Positions 44,368 to 52,910 of a DNA stretch of 64,000 nt are shown here, in pieces (the first letter of the stretch is position 1; every line of letters begins with the position of its first letter). The notes under the pieces were generated by a model. It was not told the DNA's origin, did not search any database, and worked only from the letters and a program-made list of their open reading frames with translations. The DNA comes from Hyphomicrobiales bacterium (GTDB taxonomy: Bacteria > Pseudomonadota > Alphaproteobacteria > Rhizobiales > Rhizobiaceae), in assembly GCA_900467185.1 (NCBI GenBank), contig UBPA01000011.1:124001-188000 (forward strand), given 5' to 3'. Position numbers and translations under genes: made by a program.

Positions 44368-45308
44368 TTCAGCTCCACGGCGATATCGGAAACCTCGGGC
44401 GCCTTCGCGATCAGCCCCTCCTCCTGCATGAAGGCGCCGAAGCGGGCATAGCGGCCGGTATCGAGCGCAAAAGGACGCTTGGCGAAGCGCGGCAGCGTGT
44501 CGAAGAAGGCGGTGCGGTTCAGCTCGTCATCGAGGTTCGGATAGGCTTTGGCAAACAGCGCCCAGGCCTCTTGCGGGTGATTGGTGAGGAAGATCGACGC
44601 CTCCTCGACGGCCGCCAGGAAGCGCGGCAGGCGGGCATCGTTTACAAGGTCGCGATGGGTGACGAAGACCAGCTCGTCATAGACCGGGATACCGTGCTCC
44701 TCGAGAAAGAAGGCGCGGCCGGGATGCCCCTCGAGCTTCATCTGCGTCAGTTCGAAATTGCGATAGCCGCCGATCGTTGCATCGACCGCGCCCGAAATCA
44801 GCGACGGCGAGAGCGAGAAGTTGACGTTGATAAGCTCGACATCGTCCTTGCCGAGCCCTTCGGACGCCAGCATGCGCTGCAGCAGCACATCCTCGAAACC
44901 GGAGACGGAATAGCCGACCTTCCGGCCCTTCAGGTCCTTCAGGCTCTTGATCGGCCCGTCGGCCAGTACCGTCACTGTGTTCAGCGGCGTTTCCACCAGC
45001 GTGCCGAAACGCACGAGCGGCAGGCCCGCTTCATGGTCGCGATAGAGATTGGGCTGGTAGTGGATGCCGATATCCGCCTGCTTTGCCGCGACGAGCCGCG
45101 GCACGACGGAAGGATCGGCCGGCGGCACCAGCGTGACATCGAGCCCCGCCTTGGCGAAGAGGCCCTTTTCCTGCGCGATCACCATGGGCGCATGGTCGGG
45201 GTTGACGAACCATTCGAGCAGCACGGTCAGCGTGTCGGCGGCCTGCGTGGAGGTGGAGGCGAAAAGGCTGGACAGGCCAAGCATCGTCGCGACGAGAAGA
45301 CGGATCAT
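44364..45308 (-). CDS. thiY: Thiamine-precursor ABC importer, periplasmic binding protein (ThiY)
   Basis: A 314-residue NMT1/THI5-like periplasmic binding protein. Residues 1-22 form a signal peptide (LLVATMLGLSSLFASTSTQA). Family features are TVLLEWFVNPDHAPM, AKAGLDVTLVPPADP and IGIHYQPNLYRDHE. ThiY binds formylaminopyrimidine (FAMP) in characterised members. It overlaps thiX by ATGA and thiM by ATGA. A longer overlapping open frame upstream is antisense-like noise. No thiZ-type ATPase is encoded next to it. Confidence 0.9.
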   Translation of the reverse strand: MIRLLVATMLGLSSLFASTSTQAADTLTVLLEWFVNPDHAPMVIAQEKGLFAKAGLDVTLVPPADPSVVPRLVAAKQADIGIHYQPNLYRDHEAGLPLVRFGTLVETPLNTVTVLADGPIKSLKDLKGRKVGYSVSGFEDVLLQRMLASEGLGKDDVELINVNFSLSPSLISGAVDATIGGYRNFELTQMKLEGHPGRAFFLEEHGIPVYDELVFVTHRDLVNDARLPRFLAAVEEASIFLTNHPQEAWALFAKAYPNLDDELNRTAFFDTLPRFAKRPFALDTGRYARFGAFMQEEGLIAKAPEVSDIAVELK

Positions 45309-46102
45309 GCAGATCTCCGGGATGGGACGGGTTGAGAGGATCGATGTTCGGGATGAAGGCGGCCGCCCTCGCGCGCCCAGGGCGCAACACGGGCGGTGAG
45401 GAGATCGACCAGCAGGCGCAGGAGCAGCGTCATGACGGCCAGCACGACCATGGCGGCAAAGACGGTGGCCGTCTGCATGCGGGCATTGGCCTGAACCATG
45501 ACGAAGCCGAGACCGGCAGACGCGCCGACCCACTCGCCGACGACGGCGCCGAGCGGTGCCAGCGGTGCGGCGACGCGCAGGCCGGAAACGAGGCTCGGCA
45601 GCGCCAGCGGCGCCCGCACCGACACGAGCGCCTGCCAGTGCGAGGCCTGCGTCAGGGACACGGCATCCACGATGTCCCGCTCCGTCCGGTTCAGCCCGTC
45701 GGCAAAGGCGGAGGCGACGGGAAAGAAGATGATCAGCACGGTCATGGCCACCTTCGACGCCATGCCGAAGCCGAGCCAGACGACGAGGATCGGCGCCAGC
45801 ACGAAGACCGGCAGCGCCTGCAGGATGAGGATCGTCGGCCAGACGAACGGCCCGATGCGCGGGCTCGCCGCCAGCACGAACGCCGTTCCCGCGCCGAGCG
45901 CCGCCCCCGCGACGAGCCCGATCAGGATTTCCGACAGCGTCACGAGGCTTTGCGCCAGCAGGAAATCCCACTGGTCCCGGAACACTTTGGCGACCGCCAG
46001 CGGCGACGGCAGCAGATAGGCCGGCGGCGAAAACACCGCCGTGCCGGCCTGCCACATGAGAACCAGCACGCCGAGCCCGAGCGCCGCGTGAAAAGCGCGC
46101 AT
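45305..46102 (-). CDS. thiX: Thiamine-precursor ABC importer permease (ThiX)
   Basis: A 265-residue inner-membrane permease of the SsuC/TauC family with about six helices and the cytoplasmic coupling loop SALTQ-like DAVSLTQASHWQALVSVRAPLALP, ending before a Pro/Arg-rich tail. I start it at ATG 46102; a GTG at 46168 in the same frame is possible but has no ribosome site. The ATG follows by 2 nt the stop of a 16-codon leader frame with a good ribosome site. First structural gene after the TPP riboswitch. Confidence 0.85.
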   Translation of the reverse strand: MRAFHAALGLGVLVLMWQAGTAVFSPPAYLLPSPLAVAKVFRDQWDFLLAQSLVTLSEILIGLVAGAALGAGTAFVLAASPRIGPFVWPTILILQALPVFVLAPILVVWLGFGMASKVAMTVLIIFFPVASAFADGLNRTERDIVDAVSLTQASHWQALVSVRAPLALPSLVSGLRVAAPLAPLGAVVGEWVGASAGLGFVMVQANARMQTATVFAAMVVLAVMTLLLRLLVDLLTARVAPWAREGGRLHPEHRSSQPVPSRRSA

Positions 46103-46104
46103 GC

Positions 46105-46155
46105 CTAAAGACCGGTATCGCGCGGCGGGGGAAACGGACGGACAGACAACGGCAT
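46105..46155 (-). CDS. Possible leader peptide before thiX
   Basis: A 16-residue frame, MPLSVRPFPPPRDTGL, whose ATG follows GGAGA by 7 nt. Its TAG stop lies 2 nt before the thiX ATG, which itself has only a weak ribosome site. It contains three consecutive prolines. It could couple translation to thiX or be a chance frame. Confidence 0.3.
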   Translation of the reverse strand: MPLSVRPFPPPRDTGL

Positions 46156-46230
46156 GAGCGATCTCCACACATTGGCGACGGAGATCCAGGCGAGCGGAGA
46201 AGAGAGAAAGGGCCGTGGGCGGACACCTGT

Positions 46231-46317
46231 TTCCGTTCCTACGCCGGTATGACCCGGATCAGGTTCAAGGGTCCAGGCTCAACGCCCATCTCAGCACCGT
46301 TCGGTGCCCCCCTCGGA
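46231..46317 (-). ncRNA. TPP riboswitch (THI box)
   Basis: On the minus strand the THI-box hallmarks are visible in order: a G-rich P1 strand, a hairpin with GCACCGAACGGTGC, CTGAGATGGGC, then GACCCTTGAACCTGATC and CCGGGTCATACCGGCGTAGGAA. These match the conserved pyrimidine- and pyrophosphate-sensing domains of thiamine pyrophosphate riboswitches. It lies about 75 nt before the thiX leader frame. High TPP should repress the thiX-Y-M-E-D run and whatever is cotranscribed with it. Confidence 0.9.
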
Positions 46318-46569
46318 AGTGGGCGGAAAATCCACGCTTTTGGCCTTCCTGTCAATCCATCCGCCGGTTTTTCGCAACGCTCGCGTCACGGACGTCAATG
46401 CGACCCGTGCGGTGGCGAGCTTTTGCCTCCCGCTTTCCGAAAGCGCGAGGTTACCGAACGGAAACAGAGGCTTGCGAGGCTCTTGCACACGGCACGGCCC
46501 CCGCGATAGAGACGACGGGAACAGCTTGGGGTGCAGTGCATACGGCCCGAAACATCAGGGGATACCGGC

Positions 46570-47376
46570 ATGACGACGACGCAGACCCGGCTGGAAAAGG
46601 CCGTTGCGGTGATCGCAGAGGCGATGGAGATGGCGCTCGGTTTCTTCGAGACCCGCGCGACGATCGCCACGGGCACCAAGGGCTTTCAGGATTTCGTGAC
46701 CGAGGCCGACACGAGCGTCGAGCGACTGGTGCGCGCGCGTCTGGCGGAAGCCTTTCCGGGCGAGGCCGTGGTCGGCGAGGAAATGGGCGGCACGGGCGGC
46801 GATGCCTACTGGATCATCGACCCGATCGACGGAACCGCGAACTTCCTGCGCGGCTCGCCGCTCTGGGGCATCTCGCTCGGCCACGTCACCCATGGCCGGC
46901 CCGATCTCGGCGTCGTCGCCATGCCGGTGTTCCGTGAGATCTACGCTGCCGCGGACGGCACCGGGCTGATGCGCAATGGCCAGCCGTTCACGCGCACCGT
47001 GCCGTTCGAGGATGTCCGCGTGATGTCGCTGGGCGATGCCTCGCCGAACGAGGCCGACGAGGTTGCGGCGCTGACGGTCGGCCTGCGCCATGCCGGCTGG
47101 GTCGTCCAGTCGATCCGCTCCACCTCCATCGGCCTGCTCTTTGCCGCACGCGGCACCTATGACGGCCATCTGCAGATGTACACGACCCTGTGGGACATCG
47201 CCGGCGGTGCCGTCATCGCCCGAGAGGCCGGGCTGGAGGTGCGCATCGGCACCCGCCCCGGCACCGACATTCCCTGGATCGCCGCCGGCACCACGGCGCT
47301 CATCGCCGACACCGAGCCGCTCTGGCCGCACATCGCCGTCAACCTCGAACGCCCCGATATCGTGGCCGCCGAGTAA
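46570..47376 (+). CDS. Inositol monophosphatase family protein
   Basis: A 268-residue Mg-dependent phosphatase of the IMPase/SuhB/CysQ superfamily. Motifs are EADTSVE, the Glu pair in VGEEMG, DPIDGTANF (metal ligands) and WDIAGGAVIAREAG. The sequence favours an IMPase or histidinol-phosphatase-like activity; exact substrate undetermined. AGGGG lies 8 nt before the ATG at 46570, better than the upstream ATG. Convergent with the amidase gene. Confidence 0.88.
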   Translation: MTTTQTRLEKAVAVIAEAMEMALGFFETRATIATGTKGFQDFVTEADTSVERLVRARLAEAFPGEAVVGEEMGGTGGDAYWIIDPIDGTANFLRGSPLWGISLGHVTHGRPDLGVVAMPVFREIYAAADGTGLMRNGQPFTRTVPFEDVRVMSLGDASPNEADEVAALTVGLRHAGWVVQSIRSTSIGLLFAARGTYDGHLQMYTTLWDIAGGAVIAREAGLEVRIGTRPGTDIPWIAAGTTALIADTEPLWPHIAVNLERPDIVAAE

Positions 47377-47382
47377 AGCCGC

Positions 47383-48771
47383 TCAGCGCGGGCGCGGCCA
47401 CCGGCCGATGCCGCCCGTCAGGGTTTCGAACAGCTTCGAGAGTTTCAGCACCGTGAGATCCGCAAAACGCGGCCCCACGATCTGCAGGCCGATCGGCATG
47501 CCGGAGGCGGAAAAGCCGGCATTGATCGAGGCCGCCGGCTGCTCCGACATATTCCACGGCACGGTGAAGGCGATGTGTTCGAAGGGGCGTTCCGGATCGT
47601 TGGTCGGCGAGGCCCAGTCGGCCGGGTAGGACACGACCGGATTGGTGGGCGAGAGAACCGCATCCACCGTCGAAAACAGCTTGGCCGCCGCCTTCCGCAT
47701 TTCCATCGTCTGCCCGAAACCCGCAACGGCCTGCACGCCGGTCACGTCCGCCCCCCGCTCGGCCCAGGCATGGATATAGGGCAGGATCATCGCCCGGCGT
47801 TCCACAGGCAGGCCGCGGATGTCGCCCCAGAACTTCGCCCGCCAGAAATCGTCGAGCCCGTCCAGCATCGCCCGCGTCATGACCGGCCCAACCTCGATCA
47901 CCTCGACCCCCGCCGCCTCGAACTGCCGGGCGCCGGCGATCACCGCCGCTTTCACCTCCGGCTCGGCCTCGAGGCCACATCCGGCATCCAGCATCAGGCC
48001 GATCCGCATGCCCTTGACGTCGATGTCGAGATCCATCCAGTCGATCGTGTTCGGCGGCAGGCTCGTGGCATCCCGCCCGTCCGGCCGCGACAGCGTGGCC
48101 ATGGCGAAGGCCGCATCCTCGACCGTCCGCGTCATCGGCCCAGCACAACGGCCGACGTAATAGGGATCGATCGGGATGCGGCCATTGCTCGGCTTGAAGC
48201 CGAACAGCCCCGTCCAGCCAGCCGGCAGGCGAACCGAGCCGCCGATATCCGTGCCGATATGCAGAGGCCCGTAGCCGGCGGCACCGGCCGCGGCCGCACC
48301 CGCGCTCGATCCGCCGGGATTCATCACCGTATTCCACGGGTTGCGGCTCAAGGGGTGGAAGCTCGAGAGGCCGGAGGAGAGCATGCCGTAGTCGGGACAG
48401 GTGGTCTTGGCGAAGATGACCGCGCCGTCCTCCCGCATCCGCGCGGCGACGGGCGAATCCGCCTCCGCCGGCATCAAGACCGTCGCGGCTGTGCCAAGCG
48501 GTACGGGCGTGCCCTTCGTCGCGATCAGTTCCTTCAGCGTCACGGGAATACCGTCGAGCGGCCCGAGCGGCGTACCCTTCTGCCAGCGCTTGGTCGAGGC
48601 CGCCGCCTGCGCCCGCGCGTCGTCCGGGTCATACGCATACAGCGCCGCCACGGACGGCTCGAAGGCCGCAATGCGCGTCTCGACCGCCTGCCAGTACTCC
48701 GAGGGCGAAAGCGTACGGTCCGCAAAACGGGCGCGCAACTGCGGGATGGTGCTGTCGAGAAGGTCGGTCAT
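47383..48771 (-). CDS. Amidase (amidase signature family)
   Basis: A 462-residue serine amidase of the amidase-signature family. The Ser-cisSer-Lys triad is visible: Lys in GIPVTLKELIATKG (about residue 82) and the Ser pair in PGGSSAGAAAAGAAGYGP followed by GTDIGGSVR. Hydrolyses amides, nitrogenous esters or, as GatA relatives, glutamine. Starts 10 nt after the stop of the DppF-like ATPase, so it belongs to the peptide-uptake operon and probably acts on the imported compound. Substrate unknown. Confidence 0.88.
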   Translation of the reverse strand: MTDLLDSTIPQLRARFADRTLSPSEYWQAVETRIAAFEPSVAALYAYDPDDARAQAAASTKRWQKGTPLGPLDGIPVTLKELIATKGTPVPLGTAATVLMPAEADSPVAARMREDGAVIFAKTTCPDYGMLSSGLSSFHPLSRNPWNTVMNPGGSSAGAAAAGAAGYGPLHIGTDIGGSVRLPAGWTGLFGFKPSNGRIPIDPYYVGRCAGPMTRTVEDAAFAMATLSRPDGRDATSLPPNTIDWMDLDIDVKGMRIGLMLDAGCGLEAEPEVKAAVIAGARQFEAAGVEVIEVGPVMTRAMLDGLDDFWRAKFWGDIRGLPVERRAMILPYIHAWAERGADVTGVQAVAGFGQTMEMRKAAAKLFSTVDAVLSPTNPVVSYPADWASPTNDPERPFEHIAFTVPWNMSEQPAASINAGFSASGMPIGLQIVGPRFADLTVLKLSKLFETLTGGIGRWPRPR

Positions 48772-48781
48772 ATCGTCTCCA

Positions 48782-49786
48782 TCATCCCGTTGCGTTCGGA
48801 TCCAGCAGCATTTCGGCGCGGTGGCAGGCGGTCAGCCGTTCGCGCATCTCCGGCCCGCCCTCAAGACTGCGCAGCTCCGGCCGCTCGGTCGCACATCGCG
48901 CCACGGCGAGCGGACAGCGATTGCGGAAGCTGCAGCCGACCTCGGCATCGATCGGTTCCGCCACCAAAACAGGCGGTCGTTCCGGCCGGCCAAAGCGGGT
49001 CACATCCGGCTCGGCATCGGCCAGCAGCCTCGTATAGGGATGCAGCGGACGGGCGAAAACGGCCTGTGCCGGGCCGCTCTCCACCAGACGCCCGCGATAC
49101 ATCACGCCCACCCGGTCGGCCACGGCATCGACGACCGCGAGATTGTGGGTGATGAACAGGAACGTCACCCCGCGCCGGTCGCGCAGGTCCATCAACAGGT
49201 TCAGCACCTGCGCCTGCACCGAGAGATCGAGCGCAGAAACCGCCTCGTCGGCCACGACCAGCTTCGGCTCCGTGATCAGCGCGCGGGCAATCGCGATGCG
49301 CTGGCGCTGCCCGCCGGAAAACGCATGCGGATAGCGGTCCGCATGGCCGGGCGCTAGGCCAACGGCCTCGAGCATCGCCGCCACCCGGTCGCGGCGCTCG
49401 CCCCGGCCCGGCGACCCCTCCAGCACATGCAGCGGCTCGGCCACGATGCGCCCGACCGTCTGGCGCGGATCAAGCGAACCGAACGGGTCCTGGAACACCA
49501 TCTGGAAATCCTGCCGCTTGCGCTTCAGGTCGCGCGCCGAGAGGCGGAACAGATCCTCGCCGTCGAAATGAACGCTCCCCGATGTCGGACGGTCGAGCGC
49601 CATCACCAGCCGGGCAAGCGTCGATTTCCCGCAGCCGGACTCGCCGACGATGCCGTGGATCGTGCCCGGCGCAACGGTCATGCTCAGCTCGGCGAGCGCC
49701 CGGGTCGTCTGCTTGCCGCCGAAGAGGCCGCCGCTTGCATAATCGCGCGACAACTTGCGGATATCGAGAAGCGGCGGCCGGCTCAT
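48782..49786 (-). CDS. dppF: Peptide/nickel ABC importer ATPase (DppF-like)
   Basis: A 334-residue ATPase with Walker A GESGCGKSTLARL, signature FSGGQRQRIAIARAL, and Walker B LVVADEAVSALD; the C-terminal oligopeptide-family extension is present (about 265-334) with a candidate zinc/iron-sulfur Cys cluster. Overlaps the DppD-like gene by ATGA. Pairs with DppD to energise peptide import. Confidence 0.9.
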   Translation of the reverse strand: MSRPPLLDIRKLSRDYASGGLFGGKQTTRALAELSMTVAPGTIHGIVGESGCGKSTLARLVMALDRPTSGSVHFDGEDLFRLSARDLKRKRQDFQMVFQDPFGSLDPRQTVGRIVAEPLHVLEGSPGRGERRDRVAAMLEAVGLAPGHADRYPHAFSGGQRQRIAIARALITEPKLVVADEAVSALDLSVQAQVLNLLMDLRDRRGVTFLFITHNLAVVDAVADRVGVMYRGRLVESGPAQAVFARPLHPYTRLLADAEPDVTRFGRPERPPVLVAEPIDAEVGCSFRNRCPLAVARCATERPELRSLEGGPEMRERLTACHRAEMLLDPNATG

Positions 49787-50763
49787 GACGCAACCGCCTC
49801 AGGCGCACGGATGCAGCGGACGCCGCGGCCGGGCGCGGGGCGCGTCCATGCCGGCTCGCCCGCATGGCAGGCGGGGATGACATCGGGACAGCGGTCGGAA
49901 AAACAGCAGCCGGGCGGAAGCGCGGCAAAGGATGGCACCGTGCCGGGAATGGTCGAAAGGCGTCCGCCCTGCGCCTGCCGACGGGGAACGGCCCGCAGCA
50001 GGCCGCGCGTGTAAGGATTGAGCGGCGCCGTCAGCACATCGCGCGTCGCCCCCTCCTCCATGCGCCGGCCGGCATAGAGGACGAGGGTGCGGGCGCACAT
50101 GCGGGCGATAACGCCAAGGTCGTGGCTGACGAGGATCAGCGCCATGCCGGCATCGCGGGTGAGATCGTCGAGAATATCCAGCACTTCCGCCTGCACCGTC
50201 ACGTCGAGCGCGGTCGTCGGCTCGTCCGCGATCATTAAGGCGGGCTTCATGGCGAGCGCGATGGCGATGCCGACCCGCTGCCGCTGCCCGCCGGACAGCG
50301 CATGCGGATAGGCGCGGGACAGCTGCGCCGCATCCGGCATCCGAACGCGGTCGAGAAGTGTGATCGCCTCCCGTCGCGCTGCCCGCCAGGACAGGCCCTC
50401 CTGCACCACCAGCCCCTCTGCGATCTGGTCGCCCACCGTCATCGCGGGATTCAGCGCCGTCAGCGGCTCCTGAAAGATCATGCCGATGCGGCGGCCGCGG
50501 ACAGTGCAGAGCGCGTCCTCGTCCATCGCCAGAAGATCGCGACCCTCCAGCAGGATGCGGCCTGTCGCATGCGCGACCGGGGGCAGAAGCCCCAGGACGG
50601 CGAGCGACAGCAGGGACTTGCCGGAACCGCTTTCCCCAACGATCCCGAGCGTTTCCCCGGCGTGAAGGGTAACATCGATATCGGTCAGGATCGGCTGCCG
50701 CCCGCCATGGGCCGAGTCGATGGAGATGGCGAGGTCTTCGATCCGAAGCAGCGGCGGCGTCAT
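49783..50763 (-). CDS. dppD: Peptide/nickel ABC importer ATPase (DppD-like)
   Basis: A 326-residue ATPase with Walker A GESGSGKSLLSLA, signature ALSGGQRQRVGIAIAL and Walker B LMIADEPTTALD, plus the Cys-containing C-terminal domain CCFSDRCPDVIPACHAG that can hold an iron-sulfur cluster in this family. Overlaps both neighbours by ATGA or 4 nt. It is the partner of DppF. Confidence 0.9.
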   Translation of the reverse strand: MTPPLLRIEDLAISIDSAHGGRQPILTDIDVTLHAGETLGIVGESGSGKSLLSLAVLGLLPPVAHATGRILLEGRDLLAMDEDALCTVRGRRIGMIFQEPLTALNPAMTVGDQIAEGLVVQEGLSWRAARREAITLLDRVRMPDAAQLSRAYPHALSGGQRQRVGIAIALAMKPALMIADEPTTALDVTVQAEVLDILDDLTRDAGMALILVSHDLGVIARMCARTLVLYAGRRMEEGATRDVLTAPLNPYTRGLLRAVPRRQAQGGRLSTIPGTVPSFAALPPGCCFSDRCPDVIPACHAGEPAWTRPAPGRGVRCIRAPEAVAS

Positions 50764-51638
50764 CGGCGCCCCTTCTCGCGCGGGTCGAGCAGGTCGCGCA
50801 GGCCATCGCCGAGCATGTTGAAGCCGAACACCGTCAGCGCGATGGCAAGGCCGGGCAGGATGGCGAGCCAGGGCGCGCGACCGAGATAGGTCTGGGCGTC
50901 AGCCAGCATCCGCCCCCAGGTCGGAGCCGGCGGCGCCATGCCGAGACCGAGGAAGCTCAGGCCCGCCTCGGTGAGGATGGCAAGCCCGAGCTGGATCGTC
51001 ACCTGCACGATGATCTGGTTGGCGATATTGGGCAGGACATGATCGACCGTGATGCGGATACCGCCCTTGCCCGCGCCGCGCGCGGCCAGCACATAATCCC
51101 GCGACCAGACCTGCAGGGCGGCACTGGCCGTCACGCGTGCGAAGACCGGCACCATGAAGACCGCGATGGCGATGATGGCGGTGCGGCGACCGGTGCCGAG
51201 CAACGCGCCAAGCATCATGGCCGAGAGAATGGGCGGCAGCGCGAAGATCACGTCGTTCGCCCGCATCATGATCGCCTCGAACCAGCCGCGCCGCGCCGCG
51301 ACGGTCACACCAAGGAGCGTGCCGGCAAGCGCACCCATCGTGACCGCCAGCACCGCGATCGAAAGGGAATTCCAGGCGCCGACCATGAGCATGGAGGCGA
51401 CGTCGCGGCCGAGATGGTCAGTGCCGAGCAGGCCTTGCATGAGCGGGGGTTTGAGCTTCTGCACGATCTGCAGCTTGCCTGGCGGCAGCGGCGTCCAGAC
51501 GAGCGACATGAGGGCGACCGCGCCGATGAGGCCGATCAGCAGGCCGCCGATCAGGAGATTGCCGCGCGCCGCTGCGCGCCGCAGCCGGCCCGCGGACGGT
51601 GCAGCTTGGCGTGTATCGGAGGGCGCCACCACGCTCAT
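50760..51638 (-). CDS. dppC: Peptide/nickel ABC importer permease (DppC-like)
   Basis: A 292-residue inner-membrane permease, with the GTDHLGRDVASMLM segment after the first helix and the coupling motif YVLAARGAGKGGIRITVDHVLPN. Overlaps dppB by ATGA. A long frame covering both this and dppB in another register is a shadow. Confidence 0.9.
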   Translation of the reverse strand: MSVVAPSDTRQAAPSAGRLRRAAARGNLLIGGLLIGLIGAVALMSLVWTPLPPGKLQIVQKLKPPLMQGLLGTDHLGRDVASMLMVGAWNSLSIAVLAVTMGALAGTLLGVTVAARRGWFEAIMMRANDVIFALPPILSAMMLGALLGTGRRTAIIAIAVFMVPVFARVTASAALQVWSRDYVLAARGAGKGGIRITVDHVLPNIANQIIVQVTIQLGLAILTEAGLSFLGLGMAPPAPTWGRMLADAQTYLGRAPWLAILPGLAIALTVFGFNMLGDGLRDLLDPREKGRR

Positions 51639-52582
51639 GCGCGCTTCCGCAGGCGCGGATCGAGCGCGAGATAGGAGAGATCGACCAGAAAATTCATGAC
51701 GATGACCAGTGCGGCGAAGAACAGGACCACATCCTGCATGACGATGATGTCGCGCTGGGACAGCGCCTGCAAGGCGAGACGGCCAAGGCCCGGCAGGTTG
51801 AACACATTTTCCACCAGCACCGCACCGGCGATCAGGAAGGTGAACTGGAGGCCGAGAATGGTCGCCACCGGCACCAGCGCATTCGGCACCGCATGCCGCC
51901 ACAGCGCCTTGCGGCGTGGCAGGCCCTTGGCACGCGCGGTGCGCACGAAATCCTCGTTCATCACCTCGATGACCGCCGAGCGCGTGACCCGCGTGAGAAC
52001 GCCCGCCTGCGGCAGAGCGAGCGCGATCGCCGGCAGCACCAGCGCGCCCAGCGCCGGCACGATGCCCGCCCGCCAGCCGGGGAAGCCGCCCGAGGGCACC
52101 CAGCCGAGCAAAACGGAAAAGACCAGCACCAGCAGCAGCCCCACCCAGAAGCCGGGAACCGCGATGAACATCTGCGACAGCAGACCCGCGGCAAAATCGA
52201 CGCCACCATTGCGCCGGGCGGCCGAGGCCACCCCGAGCGGAACGGCGATGGCGACCGAAAGGAGGATGGCGATGAAGGCGAGCGGCAGCGTCACCGCCAG
52301 CCGCTCGGCGATCAGCCCGGCCACGGGCACGCCATAGGTGTAGGAGGTGCCGAGATCGCCGGTCGCGACACCGGCGAGCCACGACAGATATCGCAGCACC
52401 AGCGGCTGATCGAGCCCCAGCTCCCGCCGCAACGCCTCCAGCGTCTCCGGCGTCGCCGACGTCCCCAGCATGATCCCCGCGGGATCGCCCGGCAGCACGT
52501 CCATGACGAGAAAGATCAGCGCGGAGACGGCGAGGAGCGTCAGGAAGAGGCTGGCGAAGCGCCGCAGAAGCAGGCCGGTCAT
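51635..52582 (-). CDS. dppB: Peptide/nickel ABC importer permease (DppB-like)
   Basis: A 315-residue inner-membrane permease with about six helices and the typical DppB coupling loop RTARAKGLPRRKALWRHAVPNAL. First of the membrane/ATPase block; the binding-protein gene lies 328 nt upstream, with a cluster of palindromic repeats between them. Overlaps dppC by ATGA. Confidence 0.9.
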   Translation of the reverse strand: MTGLLLRRFASLFLTLLAVSALIFLVMDVLPGDPAGIMLGTSATPETLEALRRELGLDQPLVLRYLSWLAGVATGDLGTSYTYGVPVAGLIAERLAVTLPLAFIAILLSVAIAVPLGVASAARRNGGVDFAAGLLSQMFIAVPGFWVGLLLVLVFSVLLGWVPSGGFPGWRAGIVPALGALVLPAIALALPQAGVLTRVTRSAVIEVMNEDFVRTARAKGLPRRKALWRHAVPNALVPVATILGLQFTFLIAGAVLVENVFNLPGLGRLALQALSQRDIIVMQDVVLFFAALVIVMNFLVDLSYLALDPRLRKRA

Positions 52583-52649
52583 GAGGTGGCCCGACGCGGA
52601 ACAAGGTGTGATGACGCTGTTGGCTCGATCCGGGCCGTTGCGCCTATGG

Positions 52650-52885
52650 CCGGCCCCTCATCCGGCTGCCGCCACCTTCTCCCCATCAGGATGGGGAGAA
52701 GAGAGCTGGGGTTAAGCTCTGCCACACGCGCAAACGACGAGCCTGCCACGTCCCCTCTCCCCGCAGGCGGGGAGAGGGTTAGGGTGAGGGGCTGCCACGG
52801 AGCGCGGAGCCTGCGGTTAGCCCGCCCCTCATCCCGCTGCCGCGACCTTCTCCCCGTCATGACGGGGAGAAGGGACCTGGGGCGA
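52650..52885. repeat. RIME-like palindromic repeat cluster
   Basis: The gap between the peptide-binding protein gene and dppB (52583-52910) holds no gene but three GC-rich palindromes, each with a 2-nt loop: CTTCTCCCCATC-AG-GATGGGGAGAAG (52677-52702), CCCTCTCCCCGC-AG-GCGGGGAGAGGG (52754-52779), and CTTCTCCCCGTC-AT-GACGGGGAGAAG (about 52849-52873). Flanks CCCCTCATCC and GGGTGAGGGG recur around them. This pattern matches the Rhizobium intergenic mosaic element (RIME) family known from Rhizobium, Sinorhizobium and Agrobacterium. Confidence 0.85.
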
Positions 52886-52910
52886 CGGCATCCCCTCACC
52901 ACGCTCCCGC

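Noticed and set aside
44364-46226. Single 620-codon gene covering thiX and thiY
   Set aside because: The N-terminal half is an out-of-frame reading of thiX; only the last 314 codons, starting with a signal peptide, form a real protein.
50760-52604. 614-codon minus-strand frame spanning two permease genes
   Set aside because: The first part is an out-of-register reading of dppB fused to the true dppC sequence; the permeases are separate genes joined by an ATGA overlap.
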